Source: an uncultured bacterium
GTDB taxonomy: Bacteria; Bacteroidota; Ignavibacteria; Kapaibacteriales; UBA4661
NCBI GenBank assembly: GCA_937899715.1
Contig: CALCNX010000006.1
Coordinates: 1 to 57,654, forward strand
Length of the DNA stretch: 57,654 bases
Direction: 5' to 3'
Shown: positions 50,878 through 57,654 of the stretch, piece by piece
Position numbering within the stretch: position 1 is the stretch's first letter
How the letters are laid out: each line of letters starts with the position of its first letter
The notes under the pieces: generated by a model
What the model saw: only the letters and a program-made list of their open reading frames with translations
What the model was told of the DNA's origin: nothing
Database searches by the model: none
Program-made: the position numbers and the translations under genes

Positions 50878-52560
50878 TTACTGTACAAAAGGTGGACGCT
50901 TTTTGTGAAAATCCGTCGCGTCTTGATACTTCTTTGCGACAGCCATCAACGTTCCTTCATCAAAAAGTCGTCCGCAGAACGTGATGCTGAGTGGTCGTCC
51001 GTCAGCGCGGAAGCCGCTTGGCACAACGACGCACGGGTGTCCCGTTAAGTTCGTCAGCAACAGATTGTTTCCCTCAAAAGTCGGGCAGACATAGACATCC
51101 ACCGTTTTCATCAAGGTTGCCATTTCTTCAATGAGCAAAGAGCGGACGCGCTGCGCTTGGATATACTCCACCGCAGGAATAAAGCGGGCTGCACGGAATT
51201 GATTGCCCCATGCAAATTTGTGCTGCTGCACAATCATGCTATCGCGACCGCTCCGCGTCAGGTCGTCAAAAGCGGCGGCAGCTTCTGCACCCACAAGATA
51301 ATCCAAACTCCCGACGGGATATTTCTTGGGAAGTTCAATCGGCACAAGTTCAGCGCCGAGCTTGCGTAATGTTGCCAAGACAGCGCTGTCGCTTGCGGTG
51401 GAGCCTTTGTCGTTCTCGAAAAGTTCCTTCACATAGCCAACGCGGAGTTTTTTCCAATTCACTGCGGGCGAATAATTAAAGGAAGCGTCGTAAACACTCG
51501 CATCCAAGCCGTCTTTGCCGTAAATTGCATTAAACACAATGGCACAATCTTCCACTGTTCGGCAAAGTGGACCAATTTTATCAAACGTCCATGCCAACGC
51601 CATAGCGCCCGTGCGGCTGACACGTCCGAACGTCGGGCGCAAGCCCGTAACACCGCACCGCGTCGAAGGCGAGACAATCGAACCGTATGTTTCCGTGCCA
51701 ATGGCAAACGCCACCAGTCCTGCTGCCGTTGCCGAAGCAGAACCTGCCGATGAGCCGCTAGAGCCGTCTTTGAGATTCCACGGGCTTTTGGTCATACCAC
51801 CGTACCAAACGTCACCCATCGCAAACTCCCCAAGCGAGAGCTTTGCCACCAAGACTGCACCTGCTTCTTCGAGACGTTTGATGACCGTTGCGTCCTCATT
51901 CAGTACTTGGTCTTTGTAAAGGGCACTTCCCCACGTTGTTTTGTAGGTTTTGGTGGAAAGCAAATCTTTTGCACCGTAAGGAATACCGTGCAGCAAGCCT
52001 CTATACTTGCCTTTGGCAATTTCTGCATCGGCTCGTCGCGCTTGCGCCAGCGCCAATTCTTCCGTGAGCGTGATGGTGCAAAGGAGTTCGCTTCCATATT
52101 TTTTCAGGCGATTGAGGTACAGCGTGGTAAGCTCGACCGATGTGATTTTCCGTGCTTTGATGAGCGCGGCAAGGTCGCCGATGCTGTAAAATGCTAACTC
52201 CTCACGATTCACGGGCAGCGAAGGCGTGTAGAGGCTTGACTTGAAGGAGTGCGATTGCGCTGGAAATGTTGTGCCGGCAGGAATCGGGTTAAAGACAAAT
52301 GCGGGTGTCACGCTGTTTGCAAGCGAAACAGCACGGACATCGGTGAAGTTTTGCAGATTTCCGTTTACCTCGTCAAGCAAGGAATCACGGCGCTCTTCGG
52401 TAAAGTGCAAGCCAATGATTTTTTCTGCCTCCGCAATCATTGACCGCGTAACGACCTTCTGCTTTTCTTGGGCAATGCTCCCCAGCACAAAGCCGACAGC
52501 AATGAGCGCAGCACCCAAAATGTAAATATGTGTTTTGGCGAGGGTAAACGTTTTTTTCAT
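50878..52560 (-). CDS. Exported or membrane-anchored amidase (amidase-signature family)
   Basis: A 560-residue amidase-signature hydrolase that splits carboxamides to acid and ammonia. A hydrophobic stretch (about 10-29, LAKTHIYILGAALIAVGFVLG) at the N-terminus is a signal peptide or anchor, so the enzyme likely acts in the periplasm. Catalytic residues: Lys198 (YGAKDLL), cis-Ser271 (GSSAGSAS) and nucleophile Ser294 in GTETYGSIVSPS, where the usual Asp-Thr-Gly-Gly is Glu-Thr-Tyr-Gly. About 90 residues precede the amidase core. ATG 52560 is chosen over 52587 as the signal starts there. It sits between gltB (120 bp upstream) and gltD (33 bp downstream), so ammonia or amide scavenging tied to GOGAT is suggested. 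Confidence 0.9.
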   Translation of the reverse strand: MKKTFTLAKTHIYILGAALIAVGFVLGSIAQEKQKVVTRSMIAEAEKIIGLHFTEERRDSLLDEVNGNLQNFTDVRAVSLANSVTPAFVFNPIPAGTTFPAQSHSFKSSLYTPSLPVNREELAFYSIGDLAALIKARKITSVELTTLYLNRLKKYGSELLCTITLTEELALAQARRADAEIAKGKYRGLLHGIPYGAKDLLSTKTYKTTWGSALYKDQVLNEDATVIKRLEEAGAVLVAKLSLGEFAMGDVWYGGMTKSPWNLKDGSSGSSAGSASATAAGLVAFAIGTETYGSIVSPSTRCGVTGLRPTFGRVSRTGAMALAWTFDKIGPLCRTVEDCAIVFNAIYGKDGLDASVYDASFNYSPAVNWKKLRVGYVKELFENDKGSTASDSAVLATLRKLGAELVPIELPKKYPVGSLDYLVGAEAAAAFDDLTRSGRDSMIVQQHKFAWGNQFRAARFIPAVEYIQAQRVRSLLIEEMATLMKTVDVYVCPTFEGNNLLLTNLTGHPCVVVPSGFRADGRPLSITFCGRLFDEGTLMAVAKKYQDATDFHKKRPPFVQ

Positions 52561-52679
52561 ACAATTCTCAAAAAAGATTGTCCGCAAAAGAGTGTGGGAT
52601 TACGGCTTAATTTACACCGTAGGGCGAATGTAACCAACTTCTCTTTCTACGGATCATACTGTCTGCTTGTGCAAATAGC

Positions 52680-55600
52680 TTAGGCAGCCGCCAGTTCTGT
52701 GCGTATCTCCAGCATTTGTGCAGGTGCGGGGCGGGTGCGCAGCAAGTATTTACGGTATTCATGTGGGAAGACAAGCGCAAAATCTTGCACGGATGTTGAC
52801 CATGTTTCGAGAATACGTTGCCCGATAGCGCTTTCCGTATAGTCAATATGGCGCTGAATATGGCTCCGCAACATTGTTTGCTGCTCTTCGTCCAGCACAT
52901 TCACCACATCCACCATTTCGTGATTGCACCGCAGAGCAAAGGTTTTATGCGGGTCGTAGATAAATGCCAGTCCGCCGCTCATTCCCGCGCCGAAGTTACG
53001 CCCTGTTTTGCCCAGCACGAAGACCGTGCCGCCTGTCATGTATTCGCAAGCGTGGTCGCCAACGCCCTCCACTATAACCGTTGCGCCGGAGTTTCGCACT
53101 GCAAAGCGCTCTCCCACTTGTCCGCGAATGTACATTTCTCCCGACGTAGCGCCGTAAAGGAGCGTATTGCCGGCAATGACGTTGTTTTCCGCAGCAAACG
53201 TCGAAGTTTTATGCGGGACAATGATAATTTTCCCCCCCGACAAACCCTTGCCCACATAATCATTGCCTTCGCCCTCCAGTCGCATTGTCAGCCCGTGCGG
53301 AATGAACGCACCAAAACTTTGCCCCGCCGTACCTGTAAAATGCGCTTGAATAGTGTCTTCAGGTAAGCCCTGCTCGCCAAAGCGCCGAGAAATCTCACTT
53401 CCCAGCAGTGTTCCTACAGTACGATGAACATTCTTAATAGGGAGTGCAAAACTCACGGGCGAAGCATCCACCAATGTTTGCTGAACTTTCCTCAGCAATG
53501 TGTGGTCGAGTGCAGTTTCCAGTCCATGCTCTTGCTTGGACACGCAGCGCAGTTCAATGGTGGACGGCGCAGGAGCATTAGTAAAGGTGTTGAACGGAAC
53601 GGGGTTGTACAAAATCGCCGACAAATCAAGTGTTGCCGCTTTTCCCGTAAGATCGGATGCGGGTTTCAGAAGGTCAGAGCGACCAATCATTTCGTCCATC
53701 GTGCGAAAACCCAGTTCCGACATGATTTCGCGGACTTCTTCGGCAATAAAGCGAAAGAAATTGATGATATGTTCCGCCTTACCGATGAATTTCTCGCGCA
53801 ATTCGGGCTTCTGCGTGGCAATACCGACCGGACACGTGTTCAAATGGCACTTCCGCATGAGAATACAACCGGAGACCACGAGCGGAGCAGTCGAGAAGCC
53901 AAATTCTTCTGCGCCCAAGAGTGCTGCTATTGCCACGTCGCGCCCCGTTTTTAGTTGTCCGTCCACTTGCAAGCGTACACGCCCGCGAAGGTCGTTCAGC
54001 ACAAGTGTTTGTTGCGTTTCTGCCAAGCCCATTTCCCAGGGAATCCCTGCGTGGCGCGTGGAACTTATTGGCGAAGCACCTGTGCCGCCGTCGTAGCCGG
54101 AAATTAAAATCGTATCGGCATGAGCCTTCGCAACTCCCGCCGCCACTACGCCTACGCCTACTTCAGAGACGAGTTTTACCGAAATGGTGGCGCGTGAATT
54201 GGCGTTTTTGAGATCATAGATGAGTTGTGCAAGGTCTTCAATGGAATAAATATCATGGTGCGGTGGCGGCGAGATAAGCGTTACGCCCGGCACGGAATGG
54301 CGTACTCGCGCAATCGTCGCATCTACTTTATGTCCGGGAAGCTGTCCGCCTTCGCCCGGCTTTGCGCCTTGTGCTACTTTGATTTGCAATTCGTCCGCAT
54401 TAACCAAATAATACGACGTTACCCCGAAACGCCCTGATGCTACTTGCTTGATGGACGAGCGCCTGTTGTCGTGAAAGCGTACCGAATCTTCGCCACCTTC
54501 GCCCGTATTGCTGCGCCCACCGATAGCATTCATGGCAACGGCTAAGGTTTCATGCGCCTCTGCGCTGATAGAACCGAAGGACATTGCACCAGTGGCAAAG
54601 CGCTTCATAATGCTTTCCACAGGCTCAACTTCTGATATTGGGATAGATACGCCCTTTTTGAACTCCAAAAGCCCGCGCAGCATGGCGTTTCGCTTTTGCT
54701 GCGTATTCACTAAGTGGCTGTACTGCTTGAATTCGCTGTAATCGCCATTTTGGGTGGAGTGCTGCAAAGCGTGAATACTCGCGGGGTTGTAGGCATGAAA
54801 TTCGCCGTCGCGTTGCCATTGGTACAGTCCTGATCGCATGAGCGTAGGCTTTTGGAAGCGCTGCTGCGGGAATGCGGCTTTGTGAAAACGCTCAATGTCG
54901 CGTGTGATGTGCCGAAGGTCAATACCCTCTAAGCGAGACGGAGTGCGGGGGAAATAATTATCAATAAGCTGTGAACTAAGCCCAACTGCCTCAAAAATCT
55001 GCGCTCCCCGATACGACATGAGCGTCGAAATACCCATTTTTGACATAATTTTGAGCAGCCCTTTACCAATCGCCTTGCGGTAATTCTCCGTCATAGCCCG
55101 CACACTGCCTAGCGCGGAGAGCTCTGCACCATGCACCGTCGCAACAGCATTCGCCGCAGCAAAGGTGTGCTTGATAGTCCCCAGCGCAAGATAAGGATTG
55201 ATGGCACTTGCGCCATAACCGATGAGCAGCGCAAAGTGCATGACCTCACGCGGTTCGCCCGATTCGACCACCAGCCCCACCTGTGTGCGTTTGCCAGTTT
55301 TGATGAGGTGATGATGCACCGTTGAGACTGCCAAGAGCGCTGGAATCGCCGCCATTGTTTTGTTCACGCCTCTATCGCTGAGAATGAGCAAACTATGCCC
55401 TTCTTCGATAACGGCTTCAGCTTGTTCACATAGATTTGTGAGCGCTTTGACCAAACCTTCAGCATTTTTGCCAATGGGAAATAAGGTTGAAAGCGTCGCA
55501 GAGGTCATTCCACGCGACGGCGAGTCAATCGCGCCGTCCAAAGATCTGATTTTTGCAAGTTCTTCATTCGTCAAAATAGGCGAATCCAACTCAAGGTCGC

Positions 55601-57317
55601 AGCGAAGTGGGTCAAATTCCTCATTCAAAAACTTACCACGACGTCCGGTATAGACCTTCAGCGACATTACTGCACGCTCACGGAGCGGGTCAATGGGTGG
55701 GTTAGTGACTTGGGCAAAAAGCTGTTTGAAATAGTTCGAGAGGAGCTGGGGCTTGTCCGAGAGGACTGCAAGCGGTGTGTCTGTTCCCATTGAGCCGATA
55801 GGTTCTTCACCGTTTTGTGCCATGTATTGCAAAATTAGGCGCACGTCTTCATCGGAATATCCAAACGCTTGCTGCTGCTCCAAGAGCGTGATTTTATCAG
55901 CCAGATTCGGTGCGAGTGCTTGTTCCGGCGAGACATCGGGGAACTCCTCAAGCCGCAGGACGTGGGACTTCGCGTATTCTGCATACGGCTGTCGTGTGGC
56001 AACGGCGTGTTTTACTTCATCATTTTCGACAATGCGATTTTCCACAAGGTCAACAATCATCATGCTTCCAGCTTCCACCCGCCCTTTGCGCACGATGCTT
56101 TCCGGCGGGAAATCTAGAACACCCGTCTCTGAAGCCATTGCCACAATACCTTCGTCCGTAACAAGGAATCGTGCGGGTCGGAGACCATTACGGTCGAGCG
56201 CCGTTCCAATAAGGTTTCCGTCGGTGAAAGAAATTGCCGCCGGTCCGTCCCATGGCTCCGAAAGTGTGCTGTGATATTGATAGAAAGCGCGTAGTTCCTC
56301 GCTCATATCGGCTTTTGCTTCCCATGCCTCCGGTACGAGCATCATCAGAGCGTGCGGCACGGAGCGTCCGCTCAGAACCAAGAGTTCAAGAGCATTGTCC
56401 AGAATGGCAGAATCGGAGCCGCTTTCGGTTATAATGGGCTTGATTTTCTTAATGTCCTCGCCAAAAAGTGGCGATTCGAGCATAGCTTCACGCGCCCGCA
56501 TCCAGTTCACATTGCCGCGCAGCGTGTTTATTTCGCCGTTATGGGCAATATAGCGGAAGGGATGAGAGAGCGCCCAACTTGGGAAGGTATTCGTGCTAAA
56601 ACGCTGATGAACAAGCGCTAGAGCGGAGACGAAGTCTTTTGCTTTGAGGTCAATGTAATAGGAATCAATTTGCTCCGGCTGCAAAAGTCCTTTGTAGCAA
56701 ATTGTCCGTGTAGAAAAACTCACCATGTAGAAATAATGACCTTGTTGCAGCCCGAGCCGCGTAATTTCTTTTGCCATCATTTGCCGAGCTACATAGAGCT
56801 TGATTTCCAGTTGCTCTTGCGTCAGGTGCGGCGCAGAGACGAAGACTTGGCGAATAGCAGGCTGCGAAGCCCGTGCAACATCGCCAGCCACTTGGTCGTT
56901 AATGGGAGGATTACGCCAACCGAGCACCGTTAGTCCCTCCGCTTCCAAGCGGCGCGACATCAGCGTTTCGCAGCGTTTGCGCTCATCGGCAAGTGCTGGC
57001 AAAAAGACCATCCCAACGCCATATTTTCCTGCTTCCGGGAGTTCAAAGCCACCATCAAGGAAGTTTTGTGGTTCGCGGCACACACGAGCAAAGAATTCAT
57101 GCGGTATTTGAGTCAAGATGCCCGCTCCGTCTCCCGTATGGGGGTCGCAACCACTCGCGCCTCGATGCTTGAGATTCTTCAAAATACGAAGCCCTTGGGT
57201 AACAATATCGCGGGCAGGCTTGCCATTGAGATTAGCAATGAAGCCAACTCCGCAAGCATCGCGCTCGAAATCGGGGTCGTATAAGCCTTGTTTTGGGGGG
57301 AGTGTAGAAAGTGACAT
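52680..57317 (-). CDS. gltB: Glutamate synthase large (alpha) subunit
   Basis: The 1545-residue catalytic subunit of GOGAT. Residue Cys22 (ERDACGVGF) is the class II amidotransferase nucleophile, freed by removal of a short propeptide. The amidotransferase domain is followed by a central domain, the FMN-binding synthase domain (from about 850, with YDGGTGASPISSTRHAGIPWE and a 3Fe-4S site in CHLNTCPVG), and the C-terminal GXGXG beta-helix (SGGKIIIVPHK...GMSGGLAFIYD). ATG 57317 is chosen because the propeptide length then matches relatives; the open frame continues without stop for 101 more codons into the IS end, a probable accident. A 283-bp gap with no recognised promoter separates the gene from the IS end. 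Confidence 0.96.
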   Translation of the reverse strand: MSLSTLPPKQGLYDPDFERDACGVGFIANLNGKPARDIVTQGLRILKNLKHRGASGCDPHTGDGAGILTQIPHEFFARVCREPQNFLDGGFELPEAGKYGVGMVFLPALADERKRCETLMSRRLEAEGLTVLGWRNPPINDQVAGDVARASQPAIRQVFVSAPHLTQEQLEIKLYVARQMMAKEITRLGLQQGHYFYMVSFSTRTICYKGLLQPEQIDSYYIDLKAKDFVSALALVHQRFSTNTFPSWALSHPFRYIAHNGEINTLRGNVNWMRAREAMLESPLFGEDIKKIKPIITESGSDSAILDNALELLVLSGRSVPHALMMLVPEAWEAKADMSEELRAFYQYHSTLSEPWDGPAAISFTDGNLIGTALDRNGLRPARFLVTDEGIVAMASETGVLDFPPESIVRKGRVEAGSMMIVDLVENRIVENDEVKHAVATRQPYAEYAKSHVLRLEEFPDVSPEQALAPNLADKITLLEQQQAFGYSDEDVRLILQYMAQNGEEPIGSMGTDTPLAVLSDKPQLLSNYFKQLFAQVTNPPIDPLRERAVMSLKVYTGRRGKFLNEEFDPLRCDLELDSPILTNEELAKIRSLDGAIDSPSRGMTSATLSTLFPIGKNAEGLVKALTNLCEQAEAVIEEGHSLLILSDRGVNKTMAAIPALLAVSTVHHHLIKTGKRTQVGLVVESGEPREVMHFALLIGYGASAINPYLALGTIKHTFAAANAVATVHGAELSALGSVRAMTENYRKAIGKGLLKIMSKMGISTLMSYRGAQIFEAVGLSSQLIDNYFPRTPSRLEGIDLRHITRDIERFHKAAFPQQRFQKPTLMRSGLYQWQRDGEFHAYNPASIHALQHSTQNGDYSEFKQYSHLVNTQQKRNAMLRGLLEFKKGVSIPISEVEPVESIMKRFATGAMSFGSISAEAHETLAVAMNAIGGRSNTGEGGEDSVRFHDNRRSSIKQVASGRFGVTSYYLVNADELQIKVAQGAKPGEGGQLPGHKVDATIARVRHSVPGVTLISPPPHHDIYSIEDLAQLIYDLKNANSRATISVKLVSEVGVGVVAAGVAKAHADTILISGYDGGTGASPISSTRHAGIPWEMGLAETQQTLVLNDLRGRVRLQVDGQLKTGRDVAIAALLGAEEFGFSTAPLVVSGCILMRKCHLNTCPVGIATQKPELREKFIGKAEHIINFFRFIAEEVREIMSELGFRTMDEMIGRSDLLKPASDLTGKAATLDLSAILYNPVPFNTFTNAPAPSTIELRCVSKQEHGLETALDHTLLRKVQQTLVDASPVSFALPIKNVHRTVGTLLGSEISRRFGEQGLPEDTIQAHFTGTAGQSFGAFIPHGLTMRLEGEGNDYVGKGLSGGKIIIVPHKTSTFAAENNVIAGNTLLYGATSGEMYIRGQVGERFAVRNSGATVIVEGVGDHACEYMTGGTVFVLGKTGRNFGAGMSGGLAFIYDPHKTFALRCNHEMVDVVNVLDEEQQTMLRSHIQRHIDYTESAIGQRILETWSTSVQDFALVFPHEYRKYLLRTRPAPAQMLEIRTELAAA

Positions 57318-57600
57318 ACTTTTTCTACCGATTTGTGGGATGCAAATGCGGGTTTGCACAAAACCTTGTTTTCTATTGTCGTGAGGGTGCTGTATCGCAC
57401 GGCATTTTTTTTCGCTGTGGGCGTAAAATATGATGCCGTTTGCGTTAAGCGAAATTTCGCTCACATGTGCAAGGTAATAAAAAAAATGCGTAAAGTCAAT
57501 GGTATTGTTTTTGAATGAGGGTAGAAAAGCACCCCGCCCTAATCCACATAAAAATGGTATAAGTTGTACCGCTCCTCTCAATGACTCTAGAATGGTCTTA
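57318..57600. other. Leader region between gltB and the right IS end
   Basis: This 283-bp stretch has no separate gene. The minus-strand frame of gltB stays open through it but its composition does not look like protein. An 8-bp palindrome-like GCGAAATTTCGC sits near 57449-57460. No TAnnTTTG element was found, so the native gltB promoter may be weak in consensus or partly replaced. Confidence 0.4.
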
Positions 57601-57654
57601 GAGACTGTTTGGAAAGTCATTTTTTCGCCAATCTCCTGAGCAAAAGTCGAATCA
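57601..57654. mobile_element. Partial insertion sequence, terminal 54 bp (right contig end)
   Basis: Starts GAGACTGTTTGGAAAGTC after TTA (57598-57600) and continues to the contig end. The first 50 bp equal the reverse complement of bases 1-50. With the left copy it shows that the window is bounded by two inverted copies of one repeated element, probably IS5-like. Read towards gltB, this end contains an AGGAG and ATG in frame with the gltB open frame. Confidence 0.7.

Overview
The window reads as one gene-dense chromosomal contig of a Gram-negative bacterium, most likely in or near the Bacteroidota/Chlorobiota/Ignavibacteriota group (Kapabacteria-like lineages are a reasonable guess from gene content; no search was run). 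Support: several promoters fit the Bacteroidota sigma-A pattern TTTG-N17..23-TAnnTTTG, one secreted protein ends in what looks like a type IX secretion sorting domain, and there is a beta-barrel protein ending in Phe. The contig starts and stops inside two identical, oppositely oriented insertion-sequence ends (1-50 and 57601-57654), each next to a TNA-type target, so it probably ends where a repeated IS broke the assembly.

Layout. 69-7607 (minus): a four-gene signalling cassette of a secreted-TPR/seven-PAS histidine kinase, an Rcp1-like receiver, a receiver-PAS-HisKA_3 kinase and a NarL-type regulator. 7832-15365 (minus): an amino-acid metabolism run read in the order ctlX, arginine deiminase, Gfo/Idh oxidoreductase, DegT-family aminotransferase, serA, hisG, DUF420 membrane protein, closed by a terminator. 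15433-19715 (minus): chemoreceptor, ROK sugar kinase without the usual zinc motif, FtsB-like divisome protein and a WYL regulator. 19837-21321 (plus): an MIO ammonia-lyase whose selectivity residues look like tyrosine rather than histidine ammonia-lyase. 21341-29230 (minus): anti-sigma and ECF sigma factor, two membrane proteins, a 14-repeat beta-propeller protein and an acyl-CoA:carboxylate CoA-transferase. 29425-31476: uvrB.

31717-37192 (plus): a tandem pair of paralogous TPR/coiled-coil envelope proteins, a Wzz-like chain-length protein and a fatty-acid desaturase. 37277-44405 (minus): selD, purA, a small ORF, an AT-rich TPR protein, a class II Fic protein, a nucleotide-sugar dehydrogenase and gap. 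44631-45726 (plus): a surface-anchored DNA/RNA nuclease and tRNA-Ser(UGA). 45863-57317 (minus): RNase P RNA (unusually long), the zinc-ribbon and Nif3-like genes that often accompany it, a lone egtD, and a glutamate synthase locus in which an exported amidase separates gltB from gltD.

Together the window is mostly housekeeping plus nitrogen metabolism: release of nitrogen from arginine, citrulline, amides and an aromatic amino acid, and assimilation through GOGAT. Most genes are ordinary. The least explained parts are the phosphorelay cassette, the ctlX-arcA-oxidoreductase-aminotransferase unit, the TPR/coiled-coil pair and the TAL-like lyase. No CRISPR array, prophage or complete transposase gene is visible.
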